This document shows, piece after piece, positions 18,601 through 26,829 of a stretch of 42,062 nucleotides of DNA. The translations under genes were made by a program, and so were the position numbers. The notes beneath the pieces were generated by a model, which worked only from the letters and a program-made list of their open reading frames with translations, made no database searches and was not told where the DNA came from. The DNA is from Campylobacterota bacterium (GTDB taxonomy: Bacteria > Campylobacterota > Campylobacteria > Campylobacterales > Hydrogenimonadaceae). Positions within the stretch are counted from its first letter, which is position 1. Each line of letters starts with the position of its first letter. The stretch is taken from NCBI GenBank assembly GCA_013153475.1, contig JAADEJ010000084.1, positions 1 through 42,062 on the forward strand, written 5' to 3'.

Positions 18601-18759
18601 CTATTCTCCACCCTCTTCCAGGCGTTTTTTCTCCTGAAAGTAGATGAAGAACATCGGTATAACGACCACTGTATGCAAGAAGATCGTCAACGTTAACGGT
18701 CCCTGGTTCAACCAGGCGAACAGGTTGCCGCATGCGACATCAGTACATGCTTCCCACAT
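18601..18759 (-). CDS. 52-aa small membrane protein, below the ORF-track size cutoff
   Basis: Reverse-strand translation MWEACTDVACGNLFAWLNQGPLTLTIFLHTVVVIPMFFIYFQEKKRLEEGGE*; strong SD (GAAGGAGTAAACTATG); one hydrophobic TM segment; sits between norB and nirS. Confidence 0.75.
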   Translation of the reverse strand: MWEACTDVACGNLFAWLNQGPLTLTIFLHTVVVIPMFFIYFQEKKRLEEGGE

Positions 18760-18794
18760 AGTTTACTCCTTCAATTCTTATAGTAAATATAAAC

Positions 18795-18821
18795 CGTAAG
18801 AAAAATCGACATTTTCCTACG
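18795..18821 (-). promoter_or_regulatory. Stem-loop after norB (possible attenuator or processing site)
   Basis: CGTAGGAAAA-TGTCGAT-TTTTCTTACG on the minus strand: 10-bp stem including one G-U pair, followed by moderately T-rich GTTTATATTT. Confidence 0.5.
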
Positions 18822-18834
18822 ATTCAGAACATTT

Positions 18835-20286
18835 TCACGCAGCTGCCGCTACGCTTTCGCTCTCTTTTTGTGAAACCTCCTGACCGATGGTCAGAAGATC
18901 CCAGGCCAGGTAGACAAAGCCCACCAGCGTCACGATACCCATCACCAGCCGCCAGGCTTGTGCCTGTACGTACCAGGGGAGCTCCTGGGCAATGAAGAAA
19001 GCGTCCCAGCCGCCGCCAAGGTCCGCCCGCTCAACCAACACCTGCTCGTATCCGGCAATGGTCAGCGCTACAGCCATGCCAAGCACACCGAAGATGATCA
19101 AAAAGAGCGACATCTTGGTTTTAAAGGTCATGGTCATCTTTTTAATACCGTATGCGCCCTGGACGCCCAGATACATCATCCCAATCAGAATGGTCGCATA
19201 AGCGCCAAAGAAGGCCAGGTGGCCGTGGGCCGCCGTAAACTGTGTACCATGGGTATAGATGTTCACCTGCGGCAGAGTATGGAAGAAGCCCCAGATACCA
19301 GCACCCAGGAAGTTTCCGAACGCGTTGGAGGCGATCCACGCCATGGCCGGGCTGTTTTTGACCGCCGTACCGGCACCGCCGGCTTCCGCATGGCCCTGCT
19401 CTTTACCCCAGTCATACAGTACGTGCACGAACATCGCCACCAGCGGCACCGGCTCGAGGGCACTGAAGAGCGCACCGATCTCCCACCAGTACTCAGGCGT
19501 TCCGATCCAGAAGTAGTGGTGACCCAGACCCAGGATACCGGAACCAAAGAGCATCAGCACTTCAATCCAGAGCCACATCTCCACGATTTCACGTTTGGCG
19601 TCCAGAATTTTGATTAGAGCGTAAGCGGCCAGGGTTCCGACAAAGACTTCCCAGGTCGCCTCAACCCACAGGTGGATAACCCACCACCACCAGTACTGAT
19701 CCATGGAGATGTTGTCGGTAAAGAACATACCGCACAGATACAGACCCGCCAGCGCGAAGAGGTTGGCCACCATGACGGTCATGATACCCGTCTTCTTCTC
19801 AGACTTCAGATAGGTGAAGAATACATTATAATAGAAGACAAGCACAACCGCCACGATACCGATGTCAGCCCAGCGCGGTGCCTCCAGATATTCACGGCCT
19901 TCGTTAATGAACCAGATGGTCGATTCACTGCCCGATCCCACCTGAATGAAGATGTAGACCAGTACCACCACGGCCACCGCCGCCGTCAGAATCCAGAAAG
20001 CCAGTTTGCCCAGCGCGATACCGACCGCTTCATGTCCCGTTTCATCGGGAATCATGTAATAGACCGAACCGATCATCGCATAAAGCATCCAGACCACCAG
20101 GGCGTTGATGTGCACCATCCGCGCCACGCTGAAGTCAAAGAGTTCAAACAAAAATCCGGGATAGAGAAACTGAATGGCGGCAATCAGCCCCATCAGAAGC
20201 TGGGCACCGAAAAGCACCAGCGCGACCCGGAAATAGTTCATCGCAAGCTTTTGCGATTCATATTTCAATTGACCGTTAATGAGCAT
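18835..20286 (-). CDS. norB: Nitric oxide reductase large subunit
   Basis: MLINGQLKYESQKLAMNYFRVALVLFGAQLLMG..., HINALVVWMLYAMIGSVYYMIPDETG, WVIHLWVEATWEVFVGTLAAY, multi-TM. SD AAGGAGGT precedes the ATG at 20286. Confidence 0.96.
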   Translation of the reverse strand: MLINGQLKYESQKLAMNYFRVALVLFGAQLLMGLIAAIQFLYPGFLFELFDFSVARMVHINALVVWMLYAMIGSVYYMIPDETGHEAVGIALGKLAFWILTAAVAVVVLVYIFIQVGSGSESTIWFINEGREYLEAPRWADIGIVAVVLVFYYNVFFTYLKSEKKTGIMTVMVANLFALAGLYLCGMFFTDNISMDQYWWWWVIHLWVEATWEVFVGTLAAYALIKILDAKREIVEMWLWIEVLMLFGSGILGLGHHYFWIGTPEYWWEIGALFSALEPVPLVAMFVHVLYDWGKEQGHAEAGGAGTAVKNSPAMAWIASNAFGNFLGAGIWGFFHTLPQVNIYTHGTQFTAAHGHLAFFGAYATILIGMMYLGVQGAYGIKKMTMTFKTKMSLFLIIFGVLGMAVALTIAGYEQVLVERADLGGGWDAFFIAQELPWYVQAQAWRLVMGIVTLVGFVYLAWDLLTIGQEVSQKESESVAAAA

Positions 20287-20944
20287 GAGTACCTCCTTCA
20301 AGACGCTTCGCCGATTGCGAGAAGTTGCGAGGGAATCCATTGGTGTCGATGGCGCTCATATGTTTCAAAAACGCCACCAGCGCCACGGCTTCCTCTTTGG
20401 TAATACCAAGGTTGGGCATCATCCGCGCATGGGTAGGATATTGGGAAGGATGCATCAAAAATTCGGCCATCGCCTCCTCTTTGCTCGCTTTGCCCGTAAT
20501 GCCGGTCATGGTGCCGTCGTTCCATTTGGGATCCAGCCACGCTTTGGTCAGATCGGGCGCGTAGTAGGCGCCGTTACCCAGCAGGGTATGGCAGTTCATA
20601 CAGTTTTTGGCCTGAGAGGTCAGCTTGCCGAGATGCAGCAGTTTTGCCGCCTCCTCAGCGCTCCACTCTTTGCCGAAAAAGGTCTCTTTTTCGCCGATTA
20701 CCGGCACTTCGTGACCCCGTTTGTCATCGAACTGATAATCAATATGGTAGTTGATGACCGAAGCGGCGGGAATCCGCTTGGTAATGCCGTTTTTAAGATC
20801 CTCGTCACTTCCCATACTAATCTGTCCCATCGTATCAAACGTCAGCCATATCAGCAACACGGTGGCCACACCCGTGACCCATGCCGCCGAACGGCGCCAA
20901 AACGGTATGCTTGTCCATACCGACGCACTCTTCTTGCTCATCAC
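20276..20944 (-). CDS. norC: Nitric oxide reductase cytochrome c subunit
   Basis: N-terminal TM anchor, CMNCHTLLGNGAYYAPDLTKAWLDP, MPNLGITKEEAVALVAFLKHMSAID. Confidence 0.95.
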   Translation of the reverse strand: MMSKKSASVWTSIPFWRRSAAWVTGVATVLLIWLTFDTMGQISMGSDEDLKNGITKRIPAASVINYHIDYQFDDKRGHEVPVIGEKETFFGKEWSAEEAAKLLHLGKLTSQAKNCMNCHTLLGNGAYYAPDLTKAWLDPKWNDGTMTGITGKASKEEAMAEFLMHPSQYPTHARMMPNLGITKEEAVALVAFLKHMSAIDTNGFPRNFSQSAKRLEGGTHAH

Positions 20945-21303
20945 GCCTCCTTTAATGATTTGGTAGTTTGCCCATCCTCGACCGGGTCGTAGCGGTTCTC
21001 GGACTCCTCGATCAGATAAAAGTAGAGATGGGGGGCAAAGAGGTAGATCACCATGGCCACCATCAATACTTTTGTCGTGAAGGGGTTGCTCTGTACCCGC
21101 TGCGCCAGGTCATACAGGCTGTAAGCCTGCAATATCCAGAAGAAATAGCCGAAAGGCTGCCATTTTTTGGGAACAAAACCCATCTTGGAGAGGGTAATCA
21201 ACGCGGCGTAACCGACTCCGAAAACCAGAACCAGCGTCGCCATGACGAATATTCCCAAAAACTCATCCGGTGCCAGTTGGGGCATATGGATGACCGATTC
21301 CAT
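20941..21303 (-). CDS. Small multi-TM protein, first gene of the nor operon
   Basis: MESVIHMPQLAPDEFLGIFVMATLVLVFGVGYAALITLSKMGF...; SD AAGGAG before ATG 21303; 4-nt overlap with norC. Confidence 0.78.
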   Translation of the reverse strand: MESVIHMPQLAPDEFLGIFVMATLVLVFGVGYAALITLSKMGFVPKKWQPFGYFFWILQAYSLYDLAQRVQSNPFTTKVLMVAMVIYLFAPHLYFYLIEESENRYDPVEDGQTTKSLKEA

Positions 21304-21326
21304 GACACTCCTTTCTTTCAAGCACG

Positions 21327-21359
21327 GCCTTATCTTGAATATTTATTAATGGATAAGGC
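21327..21359 (-). promoter_or_regulatory. 5'-terminal stem-loop of the nor operon transcript
   Basis: GCCTTATC-(17 nt)-GATAAGGC between the predicted TSS (~21361) and the first start codon. Confidence 0.5.
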
Positions 21360-21367
21360 ACGGGATA

Positions 21368-21409
21368 ATTATGACTGTTTTTGTCGGACTCAATGTTGAT
21401 TTATATCAA
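21368..21409 (-). promoter_or_regulatory. FNR/CRP-type class II promoter of the nor operon
   Basis: Perfect TTGATTTATATCAA (21396-21409); -10-like CATAAT (minus strand, 21373-21368), 29.5 bp from the box centre. Confidence 0.75.
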
Positions 21410-21526
21410 GAAAATTATGTGTTTTTCTTAGTTTCGATTATTTATACTAAATTAAAATGAGGACAATGGAAGAGTTAAACAATATTTTTGATGAAAAAAA
21501 TTTCCTATTTTTTCGACACTTTTTTG

Positions 21527-21898
21527 TCACTTCTCATATTCGATACAGCGGGCCGCGAAAAAGGGACGCTCGTAGGCATCGGAGACGAAGTAATCGCCCT
21601 CCAGCCGCCACCCCAGCGATCGCCTGATAATAATGGACTGGGCACCCTTGCGTATAACACGGTTTTCACATATGACCGGCTTGCCCTCTTCAAAACTTTT
21701 TTTCACCCGCGCCATCCGATCGGTTGTCACCGCATAGTGCAGCGCGATGGCCAAAGCCAGAAAAAGCGCCACCGCCGGCAGCCCCTTTTTCCGCGCCCTC
21801 TCTGTCATGAAAGGTCGTGTGACCACAAAAAGTGTTACCAAAAGAATCACACCCGAAAGAATCAGGTAGGCCCCTTCTATATATAGAAACTTTTCCAT
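21527..21898 (-). CDS. Hypothetical two-TM membrane protein
   Basis: MEKFLYIEGAYLILSGVILLVTLFVVTRPFMTERARKKGLPAVALFLALAIALHYAV...; lies in the denitrification cluster. Confidence 0.6.
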   Translation of the reverse strand: MEKFLYIEGAYLILSGVILLVTLFVVTRPFMTERARKKGLPAVALFLALAIALHYAVTTDRMARVKKSFEEGKPVICENRVIRKGAQSIIIRRSLGWRLEGDYFVSDAYERPFFAARCIEYEK

Positions 21899-21965
21899 CC
21901 CGCTGCCGCTCCGTTTTCGTGAAACTCTACGGGACAATAGTAGCCATTCTCGTTCGCGTGATGCC

Positions 21966-21979
21966 TTGATCCCGGTCAA
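21966..21979. promoter_or_regulatory. FNR-like box between divergent 21527(-) and 22063(+) genes
   Basis: TTGATCCCGGTCAA (one mismatch to TTGAT-N4-ATCAA); TATAAT at 22028-22033 further downstream on +. Confidence 0.45.
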
Positions 21980-22062
21980 TCACGCATAAATCGGACTATT
22001 TTTAACTTATTTTCAGTCCCACCCTCCTATAATGAACGCCCTATCGGCCAAGGAGATGAAAC

Positions 22063-22248
22063 GTGGATATTGTGTTGACCCTCGTCTTTTCGATCGTGAT
22101 GCTCTTTTTCATGATCTACCCCGCCATGCGGATCACCGAGTGGATCGATGCCCGTTATCCGATCCCTGAAGCCTACTACCGACCCGTCATGCTGCTGATT
22201 GTCGTTCTGCTCTCCCTGGGAATCGGACTTTTTCTAAAATTTGCCTGA
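22063..22248 (+). CDS. Small two-TM membrane protein upstream of the CRP/FNR regulator
   Basis: GTG start with SD AAGGAGATGAAAC; MDIVLTLVFSIVMLFFMIYPAMRITEWIDARYPIPEAYYRPVMLLIVVLLSLGIGLFLKFA. Confidence 0.68.
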   Translation: MDIVLTLVFSIVMLFFMIYPAMRITEWIDARYPIPEAYYRPVMLLIVVLLSLGIGLFLKFA

Positions 22249-22265
22249 TCGCAAAAGGATAGACC

Positions 22266-22907
22266 GTGACAGAGAAACTCAAATCGTTTTACCTTTTCAA
22301 AGACCTCGACGACAAAAGCCTGGCCCGGCTTGACGAAATCTCCAATGTCATTGAGTATAAAAAAGGTTCTATTCTCTTTTTCGAAGGCGATAAAGCCGCC
22401 AACCTCATTATTCTGCTTGAAGGTATTTTACAAGTCTACAAAACCGACCAGAAGGGCAATAAAGTCATTTTGCACCACTTCTTTCCGGTGGATGTCATCG
22501 CCGAAATTGTCAACTTCGAGCATATGCACTACCCCGCTTCGGCCGAATTCGAAAGCGACGGCAAGGTTTTGAGCATCAACTACGATACCTTTGAAAAAGA
22601 GTTTCTCAAAAATCCCGACATCTCCTTCGCGTTCATCAAATCTTTAAGCAAAAAGATCAAATATCTCGAAAACGTCATCGCCACCAACATGGTCATGAAC
22701 TCCACCGCCCGGGTCGCCAAGTTTTTGTGTGAAAACGGAGACAAAATATCCAAGCTCAAAAAGAGCCACATCGCCGCCAATCTCAACATGACCCCCGAAA
22801 CCCTCTCGCGTATTCTCAAAAAACTCTCCACCATGGGACTTATTGAAAAACAGAAGGATGAAATCCTGATTCTGGACAAAGAGGGACTGGAAACTTTTTA
22901 TCTTTAA
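22266..22907 (+). CDS. CRP/FNR-family regulator (DNR/NnrR-like role inferred)
   Basis: cNMP-binding fold (GSILFFEGDKAANLIILLEGILQVYK) and HTH with ExxSR recognition helix (MTPETLSRILKKL); only one Cys. Confidence 0.9.
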   Translation: MTEKLKSFYLFKDLDDKSLARLDEISNVIEYKKGSILFFEGDKAANLIILLEGILQVYKTDQKGNKVILHHFFPVDVIAEIVNFEHMHYPASAEFESDGKVLSINYDTFEKEFLKNPDISFAFIKSLSKKIKYLENVIATNMVMNSTARVAKFLCENGDKISKLKKSHIAANLNMTPETLSRILKKLSTMGLIEKQKDEILILDKEGLETFYL

Positions 22908-22958
22908 ATTTTTTTTGTTTACCTTCTTTAGTTTTACTTCTTATTTTTATCAATCTCT

Positions 22959-23000
22959 TTGACAAATATCAAGAATAATTCAGGGTCCCTTCTGTAGAAT
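22959..23000 (+). promoter_or_regulatory. FNR/CRP-type class II promoter of the nap operon
   Basis: TTGACAAATATCAA (22959-22972, one mismatch); -10-like TAGAAT (22995-23000), 29.5 bp from the box centre. Confidence 0.7.
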
Positions 23001-23020
23001 TGTTTGGTGTTGGAATCTAA

Positions 23021-23069
23021 GCGCCCAGATTCAAGAAATGTTTAAATTACATTCTTTCTGTCTGGGCGC
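23021..23069 (+). promoter_or_regulatory. Long 5'UTR hairpin upstream of napA
   Basis: GCGCCCAGA (23021-23029) pairs perfectly with TCTGGGCGC (23061-23069), with an inner AATGT/ACATT helix. Confidence 0.65.
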
Positions 23070-23109
23070 CTGGCGGTTCCAGAAACGTGCAAAATTACAG
23101 GAGGTAAAT

Positions 23110-25914
23110 ATGTCATCCATGTCACGACGCGACTTCCTCAAGAGCGCAGCGGCCGCAACGGCCGCAAGCGCTGTCGGGATGTCGGTTCCGAGCGAAGTTG
23201 AGGCCAAAGCCAACGCAGCCGAAGCAGGCTGGCGCTGGGACAAAGCGGTTTGCCGCTTCTGCGGTACCGGCTGCGGTATTATGGTCGCAACCAAAGACGG
23301 CAAGATCGTTGCCGTCAAAGGGGACCCCGCCGCACCCGTCAACCGCGGTCTGAACTGTATCAAAGGATACTTCAACGCCAAAATCATGTACGGTGCCGAC
23401 CGTCTGACCACTCCGTTGCTGCGGATGGATGAAAACGGCAATTTCAGCAAAAAAGGCAAATTCCGCCCTGTCAGCTGGAAACGCGCATTCGACGAAATGG
23501 AACGTGCCATTAAAAAAGCGCTCAAAGAGGGCGGCCCCGAAGCGGTTGCCGTATTCGGTTCCGGCCAGTACACCATTCAGGAAGGTTACGCCGCGGCCAA
23601 AATGATGAAAGCGGGCTTCAGGTCCAATGCCATCGACCCCAACGCCCGCCACTGTATGGCATCTGCGGTTGTCGGCTTCTTCCAGACTTTCGGTATCGAC
23701 GAGCCCTCCGGTTGTTACGATGACATCGAAATTACCGATACCATCGTTACCTGGGGCGCCAACATGGCCGAGATGCACCCGATTCTGTGGGCCCGCGTCA
23801 CCGACCGCAAGCTCTCCGATCCCGATCGTGTGAAGGTCGTCAACATCTCCACCTATCGCCACCGCTGTTCGGATCTTGCGGATATGGAGATCATCTTCCG
23901 CCCCGGTTCCGACCTGGCCATGTGGAACTACCTGGCCCGCGAGATTGTCTACAACCATCCCGATGTCATCGACTGGGATTTTGTCAAAAAACATATCATT
24001 TTCGCCACCGGCTTCGTTGAAACCGGCTACGGTATGCGTATGCCCGATGAAGCGAAAAAACTGGGTTACAGCGACAAAGAGCTTGAGACCATCAAACAGG
24101 AAGCCAACCACACCGTTACAGAACGTGAAGCACCCGGTCTTGCTCCCTTGGGTTATAAAGCCGGCGACAACATGAAAATGGTTCACCGCGGCCACGCTCT
24201 CGGACACTGGGAGATCAGCTTTGAAGAGTTCAAGAAAGGTCTGGAACCCTATACACTCGACTATGTCGCCAGTGTCGCCAAGGGTGACCCGGACGAAAGT
24301 ATTGAAAGCTTCAAGAAAAAACTTGAAACCCTGCGCGACCTCTACATCGACAAGAGCCGCAAAATGGTCAGCTTCTGGACCATGGGTATGAACCAGCACT
24401 ACCGCGGTTCGTGGGTTAACGAGCAATCCTATATGGTTCACTTCCTGCTGGGCAAACAGGCCAAGCCGGGCAACGGCGCCTTCTCTCTGACCGGTCAGCC
24501 CTCCGCATGCGGTACGGCCCGCGAAGTCGGTACCTTTACCCACCGTCTGCCCGCCGATATGCTGGTCAAGATCCCCAAACACCGCGAAATCGCCGAGAAG
24601 ATCTGGAAACTCCCCAAAGGTACCATCAACCCGGTGGGCTATCAACATATCATGAACATCCATCGCCAGATCGAAGATGGCAAAATCAAGTTCGCGTGGG
24701 TCAACGTCTGTAACCCCTACCACGATACGGCCAACGCCAACCACTGGATCAAAGCGGCCCGTACCATGGACTGCTTCATCGTCACCTCCGACGGTTATCC
24801 CGGTATTTCGGCCAAAGTCTCCGACCTGGTTCTGCCTTCGGCCATGATCTACGAAAAATGGGGATCCTACGGTAACGCGGAGCGCCGTACACAACACTGG
24901 CGACAACAGGTTCTGCCTGTGGGTGACGCCATGAGCGACACCTGGCAGTGGATTGAACTTTCCAAACGCTTTACCGTTAAAGACGTATGGGGTGAAAGCA
25001 CCATTAAAGGCGGTAAAAAACTGCCCAACGTCATCGAAGAGGCCAAGAAAATGGGTTACAGCGAAGATACCACCATGTTTGAGATCCTCTTCGCCAACGA
25101 TTATTATAAAAGCTTCAAAGCCGATGACCCCATCGGAGAAGGTTTTGACAACACCGAAGTCTTCGGTGACAGCCGAAACGTTCTGGGAAGTGACGGAAAA
25201 CCCTGGAAAGGCTACGGCTTCTTCATTCAAAAAGCGCTCTGGGAAGAGTACCGCAAATTCGGTGCCGGCCACGGACACGACCTGGCCGACTTCGATACCT
25301 ACCATCGCGTCCGCGGTCTGCGCTGGCCCGTTGTGGACGGCAAAGACACCCCCTGGCGCTTCAACGTCAAATACGATCCCTATGCGCGTAAATACGCCAA
25401 GCCGGGCGAAGAGTTCAACTTCTACGGTCCTGCGCTTAAAGTGCTCAAACGCGGTAACCTCAAAAAGATCGATCCCGCCAAAGGCAAGATCGACCTGCAC
25501 GGCAAAGCGAAGATCTTCTTCCGCCCCTACATGGATCCGACCGAACAGCCGGATAAAGAGTACGACACCTGGCTCTGTACGGGTCGTGTGATCGAGCACT
25601 GGCACAGCGGTACCATGACCATGCGCGTCCCCGAACTCTTCCGCGCGATGCCCGAAGCCTTCTGCTACATGAACCCCAAAGACGCCAAGGCCAAAGGCCT
25701 CAAAGACGGCGATCTGGTCTGGGTGGAAAGCCGCCGGGGCAAAGTCAAAGCCCACATCAAAACCCGTGGACGGAACCGGCCTCCCCGCGGTCTGGTCTTC
25801 GTACCCTGGTTCGATGAGCGGGTCTTCATTAACAAAGTATGCCTGGACCACACCTGCCCGATGTCCAAACAGACCGACTACAAAAAGTGTGCGGTCAAAA
25901 TCTACAAGGCGTAA
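23110..25914 (+). CDS. napA: Periplasmic nitrate reductase catalytic subunit
   Basis: Tat signal [16 protein letters not shown]; Fe4S4 motif [12 protein letters not shown]...NCIKGY; Mo-ligand Cys region [25 protein letters not shown] before ATG 23110. Confidence 0.97.
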   Translation: MSSMSRRDFLKSAAAATAASAVGMSVPSEVEAKANAAEAGWRWDKAVCRFCGTGCGIMVATKDGKIVAVKGDPAAPVNRGLNCIKGYFNAKIMYGADRLTTPLLRMDENGNFSKKGKFRPVSWKRAFDEMERAIKKALKEGGPEAVAVFGSGQYTIQEGYAAAKMMKAGFRSNAIDPNARHCMASAVVGFFQTFGIDEPSGCYDDIEITDTIVTWGANMAEMHPILWARVTDRKLSDPDRVKVVNISTYRHRCSDLADMEIIFRPGSDLAMWNYLAREIVYNHPDVIDWDFVKKHIIFATGFVETGYGMRMPDEAKKLGYSDKELETIKQEANHTVTEREAPGLAPLGYKAGDNMKMVHRGHALGHWEISFEEFKKGLEPYTLDYVASVAKGDPDESIESFKKKLETLRDLYIDKSRKMVSFWTMGMNQHYRGSWVNEQSYMVHFLLGKQAKPGNGAFSLTGQPSACGTAREVGTFTHRLPADMLVKIPKHREIAEKIWKLPKGTINPVGYQHIMNIHRQIEDGKIKFAWVNVCNPYHDTANANHWIKAARTMDCFIVTSDGYPGISAKVSDLVLPSAMIYEKWGSYGNAERRTQHWRQQVLPVGDAMSDTWQWIELSKRFTVKDVWGESTIKGGKKLPNVIEEAKKMGYSEDTTMFEILFANDYYKSFKADDPIGEGFDNTEVFGDSRNVLGSDGKPWKGYGFFIQKALWEEYRKFGAGHGHDLADFDTYHRVRGLRWPVVDGKDTPWRFNVKYDPYARKYAKPGEEFNFYGPALKVLKRGNLKKIDPAKGKIDLHGKAKIFFRPYMDPTEQPDKEYDTWLCTGRVIEHWHSGTMTMRVPELFRAMPEAFCYMNPKDAKAKGLKDGDLVWVESRRGKVKAHIKTRGRNRPPRGLVFVPWFDERVFINKVCLDHTCPMSKQTDYKKCAVKIYKA

Positions 25915-25921
25915 TGTCTTT

Positions 25922-25964
25922 GCCGACCGGCCCCGGCCGGCGGCTGATTTGAGCGGGAAACCGC
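25922..25964 (+). promoter_or_regulatory. Tandem intercistronic hairpins between napA and napG
   Basis: GCCG-a-CCGGC/GCCGG-CGGC (25922-25944), then GCGG-GAAA-CCGC with a GNRA-type loop (25953-25964). Confidence 0.5.
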
Positions 25965-25992
25965 AAATTTCATAAAAAGGTGGATTGAGTCT

Positions 25993-26829
25993 TTGAACAC
26001 TCAAAATCCGAAAAAAGAAGTCAAACCCAAAATCACCGAACGTCGGCGATTTTTGACCATTATGGCCCAAAGCGTAGGACTCTCGGCGCTGGGCGGCATT
26101 ATCTGGACCGGCTACGTGGAAGAGGCCAAAGCCTCGCCGCTGCTGTTGCGTCCGCCGGGCGCGCTGCCTGAAAGCGACTTTCTGCGCACCTGCATCAAAT
26201 GCGGTCAATGCGCGGAAGCGTGTCCTTACGACACGCTGCTGATGGCCAAACCGGGAGACGGCCTGCCGATGGGTACCCCCTACTTCATCGCGCGGGACGT
26301 GCCCTGCTATATGTGCCCCGACATCCCCTGCGTACCCGTCTGCCCGACCGGCGCGCTGGATCAGGAGTCAGTCAGCAGCGAAAAGGACGGCAAAGAGGTT
26401 CTGGACATCAACAAAGCCCGCATGGGCCTGGCGGTGGTGGACCATGAGTCTTGCGTTGCCTATTGGGGTATCCAGTGCGACGCGTGTTACCGGGCCTGTC
26501 CCATTCTGGGTCAGGCAATCACCATCGAGTTCATGCGCAATGAACGTACCGGAAAACACGCCAAACTGGTCCCTATCGTCCATGCCGACCACTGTACCGG
26601 CTGCGGGCTCTGCGAGCACGCCTGTGTCACGGAAAAAGCGGCCATCTTTGTTCTGCCGCGCGAAGTAGCCATGGGTAAAGCCGGTGACTACTATGTCAAA
26701 GGTTGGGACAAAAAAGACCAGGAGCGCATCAAACAGCGCGACCTGAAAAAACTGACCACTGAAACCGAACGGAGCGCCAAAAAGCCGCAGGATTACCTGA
26801 ATATGGATGAGGAGTTGTTCGATGAGTAA
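25993..26829 (+). CDS. napG: Quinol-dehydrogenase ferredoxin subunit NapG
   Basis: Tat-like RRRFLTIMAQSVG; multiple 4Fe-4S motifs (CIKCGQCAEACP, CYMCPDIPCVPVCP, CTGCGLCEHAC). Confidence 0.94.
   Translation: MNTQNPKKEVKPKITERRRFLTIMAQSVGLSALGGIIWTGYVEEAKASPLLLRPPGALPESDFLRTCIKCGQCAEACPYDTLLMAKPGDGLPMGTPYFIARDVPCYMCPDIPCVPVCPTGALDQESVSSEKDGKEVLDINKARMGLAVVDHESCVAYWGIQCDACYRACPILGQAITIEFMRNERTGKHAKLVPIVHADHCTGCGLCEHACVTEKAAIFVLPREVAMGKAGDYYVKGWDKKDQERIKQRDLKKLTTETERSAKKPQDYLNMDEELFDE

Noticed and set aside
22959-22972. NarR/NarL-type alternative regulator site for nap
   Set aside because: The only clear symmetrical element near the promoter is the FNR-type box; no NarL heptamer arrangement was recognised.
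23122-26208. 1028-aa open frame antisense to napA/napG
   Set aside because: No recognisable domains, composition is that of a reverse-complemented GC-biased gene, and napA/napG on + are unambiguous. Long antisense ORFs occur elsewhere in the window (3213-4895 -, 1187-2443 +, 17378-18637 +, 14331-15284 +) and look like codon-bias artefacts.
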